Source: Chryseobacterium oranimense
GTDB taxonomy: Bacteria; Bacteroidota; Bacteroidia; Flavobacteriales; Weeksellaceae
Assembly: GCF_025244725.1 (NCBI RefSeq)
Contig: NZ_CP104203.1
Coordinates: 2,170,001 to 2,234,000 of the forward strand
Reading direction: 5' to 3'
DNA length: 64,000 nucleotides
Positions 35,186-43,806 of this stretch are shown here, in pieces. The notes under the pieces were generated by a model. That model searched no databases and had not been told where the DNA came from. It saw only the letters and a list, made by a program, of their open reading frames with translations. Numbering within the stretch: position 1 is the first letter of the stretch; each line of letters opens with the position of its first letter. Position numbers and translations under genes: made by a program.

Positions 35186-35373
35186 TTCTCCAAATAGATT
35201 TTTAATGTTTCAAATATAGGTTTTTTATTAATATAAAAATAACTTTTATGAAAAATTTCCAATAAAGTTTTCCAAATAATATCAAATCAGCAAAAAGCAT
35301 AATAACAGTAACAGCCTATCTTTAAGCCGCCATTCCTCTTGAGTAATCAGGGATAAAACAGGGCATTAGTATT

Positions 35374-35407
35374 TTGGATTTATAATATGATTTATTAATT
35401 ATATTTG
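35374..35407 (+). promoter_or_regulatory. Promoter of the esterase gene, near-leaderless
   Basis: TTG (35374-35376), 23 bp, then TATATTTG (35400-35407). The start codon at 35412 is 4 bp after the -7 box, so the transcript probably starts at or beside the ATG. Confidence 0.55.
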
Positions 35408-35411
35408 CTGT

Positions 35412-36050
35412 ATGAATTTAGATTATATAGTAAGAGAACCGGAACATATCACTCCCAATACCACTGTTCTTTTTATGCTTCACGGCTATGGAAGCAATGA
35501 GCAGGATCTTTTCAGCTTCAGGGAAACCCTTCCCGCCGACTGGCTTATCGTAAGTTTCAGAGCACCCAGAGATACTCAGTTTGAAGGATATTCCTGGTTT
35601 GACATTGATTTCAATAATCCTGAAAATTTTATCGACATTTCCCAGGCTAAGGAATCCCTGGACAGCGTGCTGGAAAATATATTAAAAATTATTAACCATT
35701 ACGGACTTACAGAAAGCAAGGTCCATCTGTGCGGTTTCAGCCAGGGCGGAATTTTGTGTTATGCCTTAGCTTTAAAACATCCGGAGCTGTTCAATTATGT
35801 AGCCTGTCTCAGCAGCTATCCTGAGGAGAAACTTCTGGACGGTATCGTAAAAGACAAAAAGAAACTGGAAAGGCTCCGCTTCTTCGTTTCTCACGGAACT
35901 GATGATGCTGTTATCCCAATGGAATGGGGAAGAAAGGCCGCGGATCTGCTTTATGATCTGAGCTGTTATTTTACTTTCAGAGAATATATGAGTGGACACG
36001 GCGTGAATCAGAAGAACTATATGGATCTTATGGATTTCTTCTCGAAATAA
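35412..36050 (+). CDS. Phospholipase/carboxylesterase-type alpha/beta hydrolase
   Basis: A 212-residue cytosolic serine hydrolase of the carboxylesterase 2 (YpfH/lysophospholipase-like) family. It has FMLHGYGSNEQDL (oxyanion strand), the nucleophile elbow LCGFSQGGILCYAL (Ser about 118), Asp in SHGTDDAVIPM and His in SGHGVNQ, so the catalytic triad is complete. No signal peptide. Length is usual for the family. Substrate unknown. Confidence 0.9.
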   Translation: MNLDYIVREPEHITPNTTVLFMLHGYGSNEQDLFSFRETLPADWLIVSFRAPRDTQFEGYSWFDIDFNNPENFIDISQAKESLDSVLENILKIINHYGLTESKVHLCGFSQGGILCYALALKHPELFNYVACLSSYPEEKLLDGIVKDKKKLERLRFFVSHGTDDAVIPMEWGRKAADLLYDLSCYFTFREYMSGHGVNQKNYMDLMDFFSK

Positions 36051-36169
36051 CTCCATCCGTTTAAAATAATTTCAATGAATACCGCTGCTCTATTGCAGTT
36101 TATACAAACATTCCTGTTTTTGGAATGTTTTTTTATGGATAATAAGGATTATTTCAGTAAATTCAGTAA

Positions 36170-37492
36170 ATGAAACTCAAGCTTTTTTTACTGGTCTTAT
36201 TCTTCAGCATTTTTATGGATGCACAGAATTCTTTTGAGCTGGTTAACGTTAAAAAAGCAGTTATTCCTTTTAAGCTTATCAATAATCTTATTTTCATTCC
36301 CATCAATGTAAATGGTGCCGAGCTCACCTTTATGCTTGATACCGGCGTTGCGGAAACCATTCTTTTCAGTCTGGACAATAAGGAGGTTAAATTACAGAAC
36401 ATTGAAAAGATCAAATTTTCGGGCCTCGGAGGAAATGTAAGCATTGACGGTTTTAAGTCTGACCGTAATACTGCCAAAATAGGTGATCATATCATCAATT
36501 CTTCTATGCTTCTGTATATTGTTATAGATGAAGAGTTCAATATTTCATCCCATATAGGAATTCCGGTGAACGGCGTTATCGGATATCATTTTTTTAAAAA
36601 TCATCCGATTTCGATAGATTATATCTCTAAAAAAATCACCGTTTACCAGGATGACGATGTTTTCAAAAAGAAAATCCGGAAGTTTGATGAGATGCCTATG
36701 ACCGTGGAAAATGACAAACCTTACATCATTGCCGACGTTGAGATGACAAATGAAAAGAAAGATTCAAAACTACTGATAGACCTTGGCAACAGCGATGCAA
36801 TATGGCTATTCCCTACCCTCATTAAAGATTTTGTATACAACAGACCGAATATTGATGATTATTTAGGTCGCGGTTTCAATGGAGATATTTACGGGAAACG
36901 AAGCCGGATTCACAATTTTTATCTGGGAGATTTCAAATTCGAAATGCCTCTCACAGCAATGCCTGATGAATATTCTATCCAGCATGTTACCCTGGTAAAG
37001 GATAGGAAAGGATCTGTGGGAGGCGAAATAATGCGCAGATTCTCTGTCGCTTTCGATTATCCGGGCGGAAAGTTGTATCTTAAAAAAAATAAGAACTTTG
37101 ATGATCCTTTTCATTTCAATATGAGCGGATTGGATTTTCAGCAGGATGGTCTGGAGTGGCAGGAAGACCGGATAAAAATTGAACCTAAAAAATTATCTGA
37201 AGCCAATACTGAAATTTCCGTAATCAATAATTTTCAGTATAAATTCATTTTAAAACCTATCTTTTCAATAGCCGGGGTAAGAAAAGATTCTCCGGGGTTT
37301 AAAGCAGGACTGAAGAAAGATGACCGCGTTATAACAATTAACGGAAACCGGACCGCCGATATGACCATGGAAAAGATCATGGAAATGATGAAATCCGACG
37401 AAGGAAGGACTATCACAATGGTAATCCAGAGAAAGAATAAGGAAATGACTTTTAATTTTATATTGGAAGATCCTATACCCTATCAGGAATAA
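36170..37492 (+). CDS. Exported aspartyl protease (retropepsin-like) with PDZ domain
   Basis: A 440-residue protein with signal peptide MKLKLFLLVLFFSIFMDAQ. Two aspartyl-protease-like lobes follow. The first has a canonical LDTG in FMLDTGVAETILF (about 57), the second a degenerate LLIDLGNSDAIWLF (about 203) where LDTG is replaced by IDLGN. A PDZ domain sits at about 365-430 (AGVRKDSPGFKAGLKKDDRVITINGN). The product is probably an envelope protease or a peptide-binding protein. It ends 3 bp before the next gene, a membrane protein, so they are likely co-translated. Confidence 0.88.
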   Translation: MKLKLFLLVLFFSIFMDAQNSFELVNVKKAVIPFKLINNLIFIPINVNGAELTFMLDTGVAETILFSLDNKEVKLQNIEKIKFSGLGGNVSIDGFKSDRNTAKIGDHIINSSMLLYIVIDEEFNISSHIGIPVNGVIGYHFFKNHPISIDYISKKITVYQDDDVFKKKIRKFDEMPMTVENDKPYIIADVEMTNEKKDSKLLIDLGNSDAIWLFPTLIKDFVYNRPNIDDYLGRGFNGDIYGKRSRIHNFYLGDFKFEMPLTAMPDEYSIQHVTLVKDRKGSVGGEIMRRFSVAFDYPGGKLYLKKNKNFDDPFHFNMSGLDFQQDGLEWQEDRIKIEPKKLSEANTEISVINNFQYKFILKPIFSIAGVRKDSPGFKAGLKKDDRVITINGNRTADMTMEKIMEMMKSDEGRTITMVIQRKNKEMTFNFILEDPIPYQE

Positions 37493-37495
37493 AAT

Positions 37496-38023
37496 ATGAA
37501 GACAGAAGAAAGCACAATCGATAAGATAAGAACCCGGCCAAGATTCAAAATGTTTACCCATCTTACCAAAGAAGAGTATGCAGAGAACTTAAAAAAATAC
37601 CTTGCCGACCATAAGGATGAATTTTCCGGAAATATCAATAAGGAAGTGGCCACCATATGCGTGGAAACCAAATATGATAATTACTGGAAGCCCAGACTGT
37701 CTTTACGGATAGAAATAGAAGACGGAGAAACGGCTATCCGCGGAGTATTCGGCCCCAGCTCTGCGGTGTGGACCTTCTTTATGTTCCTATATTTCTCCTT
37801 TTCCATTTTGTGGATGACTTTTTTTACGATGTATTATGTAGAAAAACAAATAAAAAGCGCCGAGTTCCCATGGGCTCTCAACGCTTCATTTCTTATGTTA
37901 TTTTTTATCCTTCTTACTTATGCAGCAGCCAGATTCGGGCAGCACAAGGGTAAAGAGGAAATGCTTAAACTTAGACGGTTTGCAGAAGAATCTACTTCAC
38001 AGTTTGAAAAGAAAATTAACTAG
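37496..38023 (+). CDS. Hypothetical membrane protein coupled to the protease
   Basis: A 175-residue protein with two predicted TM helices (about 88-112, FFMFLYFSFSILWMTFFTMYY, and about 124-142). Soluble N- and C-terminal parts flank the pair; the C-terminus is charged. No family recognised. It starts 3 bp after the aspartyl protease-PDZ gene and its stop overlaps the convergent L,D-transpeptidase stop by a few bases. A role with the upstream protease is inferred from context only. Confidence 0.8.
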   Translation: MKTEESTIDKIRTRPRFKMFTHLTKEEYAENLKKYLADHKDEFSGNINKEVATICVETKYDNYWKPRLSLRIEIEDGETAIRGVFGPSSAVWTFFMFLYFSFSILWMTFFTMYYVEKQIKSAEFPWALNASFLMLFFILLTYAAARFGQHKGKEEMLKLRRFAEESTSQFEKKIN

Positions 38024-39050
38024 CAGGCACTTCAGCAGGCTTTTCAGTTTGAGCAGGTTCCATGGCTTTAGCAGCCTTAATGGAATCTGATACTTTTTCC
38101 CTGTTGTCCTGTTCTTTGATCATTTTGTCAATATGAGGTTCTAAAAGCTTCGTCATTTCTTCCACTGAAATATTATTTGCATTGGGATCATCCAAAAGTT
38201 TTCTCCATGGCTTTCTGCCGCCCCATTTGTAATCACCGAATACCATTACAGGAGTTCCTTTTGCTTTGGTAGTGGCACCTCCCGGATTCAGAATCCATGT
38301 ATCTGCATAGGAATACAGCCACTGGGCATCTTTCATCAGCAGTCGCAGGCATGAGTGCGATGCAGGATAACCGGGAAGGTCGTACTGATGCCATCCGATA
38401 CCTCCTGAATTATGAATATTAAAATTATAAGGAAGCTTCCACTCGCTGCTTACCGTTGAAATTGAAAGTTTCTTTTTCCAGTTGGCGAAAGTAAGTCCGC
38501 GGGTTGTCTGTGCAGCCTTTTTCCCCATACTTGTTGGGCCCCATTTTACCAGACTTCCATTGGAGTATACTCCATATGCCTGTATTGGATAAGAGAAAAT
38601 CACAAATTTCTTCACTCCGCTTAATATGTCGAGCTGCATTGGAAAAGGCGAATATTCCATCAGGGTTGTATCTATCTTTGCAGGAACTACCAATGTATCG
38701 GCATTCCATCTGTTTTTAGAATCCAGTCGGTTCAAGGCAAGAATAGCATAGCGCTCTTTCTCACTGTATTTTTTGCTGAATTCCGCATATACGGAATCTC
38801 TGAGTTTTTTATCTTTGGGAAGAACAAAGGCATTATAAAACCCGTTTTCCTGCATTGCAGGCGGAACAGATTCTTTTTTCACAACAGAATCTTTCTTTAT
38901 GGAATCTTTTTCCACACCGGGAGCTTCTGATGATGAAACCGTATCTTTAAAAGTATCGCTTATTTTCTCTATTTCTTTTTTACACGAAATAAGCATGGCA
39001 GCGCAAAAGAGTGCGTATAAAAATGATTTCTTCACAGATATGTTTTTCAT
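38016..39050 (-). CDS. L,D-transpeptidase (YkuD) lipoprotein
   Basis: About 344 residues from the Met at 39050, which starts a signal peptide with lipobox MLISC. The open frame extends to 39089, but that adds no signal. A charged linker follows, then a YkuD domain (about 150-275) whose catalytic motif is HxxxxPGYPASHSCLRL (Cys about 233). These enzymes form 3-3 peptidoglycan cross-links or attach lipoproteins to peptidoglycan. The lysine-rich C-terminal 60 residues look disordered. High confidence in the family. Confidence 0.92.
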   Translation of the reverse strand: MKNISVKKSFLYALFCAAMLISCKKEIEKISDTFKDTVSSSEAPGVEKDSIKKDSVVKKESVPPAMQENGFYNAFVLPKDKKLRDSVYAEFSKKYSEKERYAILALNRLDSKNRWNADTLVVPAKIDTTLMEYSPFPMQLDILSGVKKFVIFSYPIQAYGVYSNGSLVKWGPTSMGKKAAQTTRGLTFANWKKKLSISTVSSEWKLPYNFNIHNSGGIGWHQYDLPGYPASHSCLRLLMKDAQWLYSYADTWILNPGGATTKAKGTPVMVFGDYKWGGRKPWRKLLDDPNANNISVEEMTKLLEPHIDKMIKEQDNREKVSDSIKAAKAMEPAQTEKPAEVPAS

Positions 39051-39130
39051 AAAATAAAACAGGCTATTTAGTTTGGCTATCTTGTGCAAATATCAGACCT
39101 AAAATTGAAACCCCAAAGACATTGTAAAAA

Positions 39131-39150
39131 ATACCGTAAAAAAACGGTAT
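39131..39150 (-). terminator. Terminator of the LuxR regulator gene
   Basis: ATACCGT and ACGGTAT around six A, followed on the minus strand by T-rich sequence just after the stop at 39165. Confidence 0.75.
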
Positions 39151-39164
39151 TAAAGTATATTGGT

Positions 39165-39923
39165 TTACAGAAGTTTATTGGTTTTTGCATAGGTAAGAGC
39201 CTCTGCAATATTATTTACTCCAATTTTTTCAAAGAGCTTTTTACGGTGAAATTTTACAGTATCGGCAGAGATAAATAACTTTTCTCCAATTTCATTAATA
39301 GTCTGTCCGCTGGCATACAGACCCAGGATTTCGTATTCTCTTTGGGAAAGCTTTATTTTCTCTCCTTTTTCCCACCGATCTGCTTCGGGATCATATTTCC
39401 AGAGTTCATCGGAACCTTCTTTGCTTACTACAATATTCCCGGCCGAAGTATTGCCGGAAAGTGATACAATGCACAAAGACTTCCAGATCTGACCTTTTTC
39501 CGTAAGGAACATCGGTGTAAGCTTATGATTAACCAGAACCATATTCTTCTTGCCGTTCATCAGGTGAAAATCGTAAGAAATGGAATAAAGTTTGCGGTCA
39601 TTGACAGGAATTTTTTCATAAAAATCAAAACCGGCTTCATTGATCTTAATTAAAAGCTCCACATCCTCAGGCTTTACATTCTGAAAATAAAAGGCGTACC
39701 CCATTTCTTTTACCTCTTCTGCAGATTTTCCACACAAAAACAATGGATTATCCGAAACATAATCGAAAGCCCTGGTCTGATAATCTATGACATACAGACT
39801 CTGATAGGTAAGTCTGGAAAATGCTTTTACAGCCTCAAGATATTCTCCTGCCTGGCTGCGGTCTATTTCAGCATCGCTGCGAACCTTATTTTTGTCATTA
39901 AAGAATCTGTTGATTTCTTCCAT
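39165..39923 (-). CDS. LuxR-family transcriptional regulator with PAS-like sensor
   Basis: A 252-residue regulator. The N-terminal two thirds have a PAS-like pattern (VIDYQTRAFDYVSDNPLFLCGKSAEEV, about 45-75). The C-terminal GerE helix-turn-helix is LSQREYEILGLYASGQTINEIGEKLFISADTVKFHRKKL. No receiver Asp and no adjacent kinase, so it probably senses a ligand or acts through the PAS domain directly. Two copies of CTAC-N-CAAAAG-N-GTAG stand just upstream (39947 and 39985) and are good candidates for its own operator. Confidence 0.88.
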   Translation of the reverse strand: MEEINRFFNDKNKVRSDAEIDRSQAGEYLEAVKAFSRLTYQSLYVIDYQTRAFDYVSDNPLFLCGKSAEEVKEMGYAFYFQNVKPEDVELLIKINEAGFDFYEKIPVNDRKLYSISYDFHLMNGKKNMVLVNHKLTPMFLTEKGQIWKSLCIVSLSGNTSAGNIVVSKEGSDELWKYDPEADRWEKGEKIKLSQREYEILGLYASGQTINEIGEKLFISADTVKFHRKKLFEKIGVNNIAEALTYAKTNKLL

Positions 39924-39946
39924 ATATTTTTATAAATCGATAAGGA

Positions 39947-40000
39947 CTACCCAAAAGAGTAGTATTTCAGACTTATAAGCAAATCTACACAAAAGTGTAG
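39947..40000. promoter_or_regulatory. Twin palindromic operator, CTAC-N-CAAAAG-N-GTAG
   Basis: CTACCCAAAAGAGTAG at 39947-39962 and CTACACAAAAGTGTAG at 39985-40000, start-to-start 38 bp. They sit 24-77 bp upstream of the LuxR gene's start, as an autoregulatory site would. Confidence 0.6.
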
Positions 40001-40374
40001 CGGATATCAAAATATGGTGATCTAATTTTGTTAAAATTAACCATCAATTTTGTATCAAAAAAAGAAATTTATCAATCTGAGGATGAAACACATTGATTTT
40101 ATTCAGTTTTAATCCTGCTATTGCTATCATTCTACAGATTTTTACTTCAATAATGCAATCAATAACCATGAAATAAAGAAGCTGCATGTAAATGATTCGG
40201 TCAAGTTTAATAGATTCATCATCAAGTTTTTATCGTAAATCACTCAACCTGCAAGGGTTAATTCAGACTGAAATATAAGCAACAAAGACCGAATTAAAGC
40301 AGCACTTATGATCAGCATCCCCGAATTTCTACAAAAAAACACGCAAACGATCGAAACATCATACTGCTGATCTC

Positions 40375-40405
40375 ATTACTGTCTTAAGGCAGTAATTTTT
40401 GTTTT
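40375..40405 (+). terminator. Orphan terminator-like hairpin
   Basis: ATTACTG with one wobble and one C-G pair, a TTAA loop and CAGTAAT, then TTTTTGTTTTT. It lies in a gene-free region. Confidence 0.5.
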
Positions 40406-40516
40406 TATTGTTTTGAAGGATTGAGGTATTTTAACCTATCTAAACTTTCAATAGCCCATTCGATGCAAAAAAGCTTCAGCACACATTTAATCTCTGTTTT
40501 CTTGAAAACTTTTCTC

Positions 40517-40524
40517 TAGATTTG
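40517..40524 (+). promoter_or_regulatory. Candidate -7 box for the racemase gene
   Basis: TAGATTTG fits TAnnTTTG, 23 bp before the start. No clear TTG at the usual distance. Confidence 0.45.
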
Positions 40525-40547
40525 TCCCAACAGTAAATAACATTTTA

Positions 40548-41228
40548 ATGAAAAAGATAGGACTGGTGGGCGGTATAAGCTGGGTATCCACATTAGATTA
40601 TTACAAATTCATCAATGAAGGTGTCAATGCCCGGCTTGGAGGGCTGAATACCGCTGAATGTATGATATATTCCTTAAATTTCGGAGACATTCAGGCAAAA
40701 GGATGGATTCATTCTTTTGAATTGTTACTCAATGCCTGTGAACATCTGAAAAAGAGTGGTACAGATTGTATTGTTCTATGTGCAAACACAGCTCATCTCT
40801 TCGCAGACAAACTTGAGACGGCCTTACAGCTACCCATTATTCATATCGGAACAGAAACCGCAAAAACAATCTGTAAAGCCGGGTTAAAAAAGGTCGGATT
40901 GCTGGGGACAAAGTTCACCATGGAAATGGATTTCTATAGAAGCAAACTTGAAGAGTACGGGCTTGAGGTACTCACCCCGGAAAAGCAGGAAACGAGAGAT
41001 TACATCCAGCATACCGTTAAGGAGGAACTGGGAGTTGGATTCATTAATCCTGAAACCAAAACCAATTATATTTCTATTGTGGAAGACCTTGTCAGCCGTG
41101 GTGCAGAATGTATTATCCTGGGCTGCACGGAAATTCCCCTGCTGATCAGCCAGAATGATTTTACAATCTCTGTTTTTGACACTACGAAAATACACTGTGA
41201 AGCTATTGTGGAATATATTGTTTCATAG
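40548..41228 (+). CDS. Aspartate/glutamate racemase-family protein
   Basis: A 226-residue PLP-independent racemase of the YgeA/aspartate racemase group. It opens KKIGLVGGISWVSTLDYY and has the two catalytic Cys in VLCANTAHLFAD (about 80) and ILGCTEIPLLI (about 191). The enzyme interconverts D- and L-forms of an acidic or related amino acid. Length normal; single gene followed by a bidirectional terminator. Substrate not assignable. Confidence 0.92.
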   Translation: MKKIGLVGGISWVSTLDYYKFINEGVNARLGGLNTAECMIYSLNFGDIQAKGWIHSFELLLNACEHLKKSGTDCIVLCANTAHLFADKLETALQLPIIHIGTETAKTICKAGLKKVGLLGTKFTMEMDFYRSKLEEYGLEVLTPEKQETRDYIQHTVKEELGVGFINPETKTNYISIVEDLVSRGAECIILGCTEIPLLISQNDFTISVFDTTKIHCEAIVEYIVS

Positions 41229-41276
41229 GCAGCAATAATAACACTCTACTTTCCCTTCTCTTCGACCAAGCAAATA

Positions 41277-41308
41277 AAAAACCCCTTCAAACAATTTGAA
41301 GGGGTTTT
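41277..41308. terminator. Bidirectional terminator between racemase and tRNA cluster
   Basis: AAACCCCTTCAAA and TTTGAAGGGGTTT pair as a long stem. It terminates the rightward racemase gene and the leftward tRNA-Asp operon. Confidence 0.88.
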
Positions 41309-41317
41309 AAGATCTTG

Positions 41318-41391
41318 CGATCCGGACGGGACTCGAACCCGCGACCTCCGCCGTGACAGGGCGGCATTCTAACCAGCTGAACTACCGGATC
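41318..41391 (-). tRNA. tRNA-Asp (anticodon GTC), copy 1
   Basis: On the minus strand a 74-nt cloverleaf is read: acceptor GATCCGG with CCGGATC, D arm GTTCAGCTGGTTAGAAT, anticodon arm CCGCC-CTGTCAC-GGCGG with GTC, T arm GCGGG-TTCGAGT-CCCGT. CCA is not fully encoded. Confidence 0.97.
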
Positions 41392-41423
41392 AATTTTTTT
41401 AAAAGAAATTGAGAAAACTTCTG

Positions 41424-41497
41424 CGATCCGGACGGGACTCGAACCCGCGACCTCCGCCGTGACAGGGCGGCATTCTAACCAGCTGAACTACCGGATC
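41424..41497 (-). tRNA. tRNA-Asp (anticodon GTC), copy 2
   Basis: Identical 74-nt sequence to copy 1; the spacers between copies are about 32-33 bp and very similar, so the three are a recent tandem amplification in one operon. Confidence 0.97.
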
Positions 41498-41530
41498 TAA
41501 TTTTTTTTAAAAGTAAATTATAAACTTCTG

Positions 41531-41604
41531 CGATCCGGACGGGACTCGAACCCGCGACCTCCGCCGTGACAGGGCGGCATTCTAACCAGCTGAACTACCG
41601 GATC
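41531..41604 (-). tRNA. tRNA-Asp (anticodon GTC), copy 3
   Basis: Identical to copies 1 and 2. As transcription runs leftward this is the first copy in the operon. Confidence 0.97.
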
Positions 41605-41688
41605 ATTTTCTGTTGTTGTAAAGAACGTTGTTTCTTTTTTGTGATTGCAAAATTACACCTTTTTTCATTACCTGCAAATTATTTGTTA

Positions 41689-41716
41689 AAAAAAAGCCTC
41701 CCAAAAATGGAAGGCA
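41689..41716 (-). terminator. trxA terminator
   Basis: GCCTTCC and GGGAGGC (one mismatch) form a stem on the minus strand, followed by T-rich sequence, just after the trxA stop at 41739. Confidence 0.75.
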
Positions 41717-41738
41717 TTCATTATCAAAGTTATTTTTT

Positions 41739-42056
41739 TTATAAGTGCGCGCTTAGTTTTTCTGCGATCACCTCTTTTGGAGCCACACCAACTAATTTAT
41801 CTACCACTTCACCGTTCTTAAAAATCAGAACTGTAGGGATATTTCTGATCCCGTACTGCATAGAAATTTCCTGGTTGTTGTCTACATCCACTTTTCCTAC
41901 TACTGCTTTTCCTTCAAAATCTGATGCTACTTCTTCGATGATTGGTCCCAAAGTTCTGCATGGTCCGCACCATACTGCCCAAAAGTCCACCAATACCGGC
42001 TTATCTGATTTTAAAACCGTTTCCTGAAATGAGCTGTCCGTAATTTCTAAAGCCAT
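41739..42056 (-). CDS. trxA: Thioredoxin
   Basis: A 105-residue thioredoxin: VLVDFWAVWCGPCRTLGPIIEEVA with the WCGPC active site (about 28-32) and the cis-Pro in YGIRNIPTVLIFKNGE. Reduces disulfides in the cytosol. Normal length, single gene with its own terminator. Confidence 0.97.
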   Translation of the reverse strand: MALEITDSSFQETVLKSDKPVLVDFWAVWCGPCRTLGPIIEEVASDFEGKAVVGKVDVDNNQEISMQYGIRNIPTVLIFKNGEVVDKLVGVAPKEVIAEKLSAHL

Positions 42057-42141
42057 TTTGTTTCTTTTATTTAAATTAATATTATATTCTTATTTCAATC
42101 CTTAATTGGATATTCAAAATTACGCTTTTTAAGCAATAAGA

Positions 42142-43317
42142 CTATCTATGCTCAACATTTGTTTTTTCTATAGCGAAGTCTTTTGAAATTTCAGCTAAAG
42201 CATCTGCCAGAGCGTCTATATCTGCCTTTGTCGTCATATGACTGAAAGAAATACGTAAGGGTGTACAATGATCCATTTCATCCTCTGTAAGCACCATCAT
42301 CATTACCATGGATGGTTTCGATGCTCCTGAAGAGCAAGCACTCCCCTGAGAGATTGCAATTCCCTTCATATCGAGCTGAAGCCCGATCAAAGGATCTTTG
42401 TATGGAAGCAATGCACTTAAAACACTGTCAACACTATTTTCCATCTCACCGCTTCGTCCGTTGAACTTAATATTCGGAACCTTTGCAGAGAGTTGTTCAA
42501 TAGCGTATTTTTTAATTTCTCTTATATGGGCAGCATATGCATCCATATTGTTGATACAAAGCTCTAAAGCCTTCCCAAGACCTACGATACCGGCAACATT
42601 TTCGGTTCCCGCTCTCAAGCTTCTTTCCTGAGGACCACCGGTAATAATTCCTTTCAAACCGGTTGATTTTCTGATAAAAGCAAAGCCTACTCCTTTCGGA
42701 CCGTGGAATTTGTGGGCGCTGCAGGAAGCAAAATCTACAGGGATATCTGAAAAATCAAATTTCATATGAGCCATGGTCTTCACCGTATCAGAATGGTAAA
42801 GAGCATTATTGGCTTTGCATAATTCTGCAATTTTTTTAATATCTACAATATTTCCAATTTCATTATTGGCATGCATTAAGCTTACCAAAGTTTTTTTATC
42901 TGAAGATTTTAAAAGTTCTTCCAGTTTATTAAGATCAATATCTCCTTTTTCATTTGGGCGAATATAGACTACCTCTACTCCCTTTCTGTTCTTCATATCT
43001 AAAATGCTCTCCGAAACACATTTGTGCTCCAGCGGAGAACTGATGATTCTTTCAACTCCAAGGTGTTCTACACTGGACTTGATGATCATATTGTTTGACT
43101 CTGTTCCGCACGAAGTAAAGATAATTTCCGCAGGAGTTACATGAAGATAGTCTGCCACCTGTCTTCTTACGTTTTCGATAAGTATCTTTGCTTCCTGACC
43201 AAAGCTGTGGGTAGAAGAAGGATTTCCGAAATTCATCTTCATGGTATTCACCATTGCATCTATGACTTCTTCGGCAAGAGGTGTTGTTGCAGCGTTATCT
43301 AAATATATTTTGTTCAT
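42142..43317 (-). CDS. Cysteine desulfurase (IscS/NifS-like)
   Basis: A 391-residue class V PLP enzyme that delivers sulfur from cysteine. It opens MNKIYLDNAATTPLAEEV. The PLP Lys is in SCSAHKFHGPKGVGF (about 200) and the catalytic Cys loop is SQGSACSSGASKPS (about 325). It is not followed by IscU or SUF genes, so its acceptor is not visible here. It starts 1 bp after the PrcB-like gene's stop and is the last gene of the arabinose-pathway operon, at least by spacing. Confidence 0.92.
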   Translation of the reverse strand: MNKIYLDNAATTPLAEEVIDAMVNTMKMNFGNPSSTHSFGQEAKILIENVRRQVADYLHVTPAEIIFTSCGTESNNMIIKSSVEHLGVERIISSPLEHKCVSESILDMKNRKGVEVVYIRPNEKGDIDLNKLEELLKSSDKKTLVSLMHANNEIGNIVDIKKIAELCKANNALYHSDTVKTMAHMKFDFSDIPVDFASCSAHKFHGPKGVGFAFIRKSTGLKGIITGGPQERSLRAGTENVAGIVGLGKALELCINNMDAYAAHIREIKKYAIEQLSAKVPNIKFNGRSGEMENSVDSVLSALLPYKDPLIGLQLDMKGIAISQGSACSSGASKPSMVMMMVLTEDEMDHCTPLRISFSHMTTKADIDALADALAEISKDFAIEKTNVEHR

Positions 43318-43318
43318 T

Positions 43319-43783
43319 TTAATTGGAATATTTTAATTTTACTGAGGTAAACTGATAATCTGAAGGAACGGCAAAAATAAACCATGGATTAGAAAGTACC
43401 TGAATCTCCATCCCGCCTGATGATACAGCCGGAATTTCCACGTACAGGGTATTGTTTTCCACGAATGCATTTTTGATACTGTTGATTCTGTGACTACCTG
43501 ATCTGAAAGTTCCCATATTGTACAAAATCACTTTTTTGTTTCCAGGAAATTTCGGATAGTTGACAGACGGTTCTTTTTTTAAGTCTAAAAGACCGAAACT
43601 GCCTTTAATGGAGTTACGGAATTCCTTTTCAGTCTTAATAATAGTAAATCCCGCTTCATCTGTACCACCCTGCGATTCGGAAACAAGCAGCTCAGCATTT
43701 TCAGATTTGTCTGATGCTTTTTGAGACGGTGCAGCGGTACAGTTCATTAAGATTGCAGTAGATAAAACAAGCAGTCTTTTCAT
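43319..43783 (-). CDS. Lipoprotein with PrcB_C-like domain
   Basis: About 154 residues from the Met at 43783, giving signal MKRLLVLSTAILMNC with a lipobox-like Cys. The C-terminal 95 residues (FPGNKKVILYNMGTFRSGSHRINSIK, TLYVEIPAVSSGG) resemble the PrcB C-terminal domain of Treponema dentilysin complexes, a family seen in many Bacteroidota lipoproteins. Function unknown. It lies between the HAD phosphatase and cysteine desulfurase genes with 23-bp and 1-bp gaps. Confidence 0.7.
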   Translation of the reverse strand: MKRLLVLSTAILMNCTAAPSQKASDKSENAELLVSESQGGTDEAGFTIIKTEKEFRNSIKGSFGLLDLKKEPSVNYPKFPGNKKVILYNMGTFRSGSHRINSIKNAFVENNTLYVEIPAVSSGGMEIQVLSNPWFIFAVPSDYQFTSVKLKYSN

Positions 43784-43806
43784 TATTACATTTTTACCAC
43801 CCAAAA

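Larger units (their letters stand above)
39924..40547. other. 624-bp intergenic region
   Basis: It contains the twin palindromes at 39947-40000, and an orphan terminator-like hairpin at 40375-40405. Between them and the racemase promoter I see no open frame of useful length and no tRNA-like fold. The orphan hairpin could mark the end of a small RNA reading rightward, but nothing else supports one. Confidence 0.6.

Noticed and set aside
41318..41604. Attachment-site duplication at a tRNA
   Set aside because: Whole tRNA genes are repeated with their spacers and no integrase or island is present.
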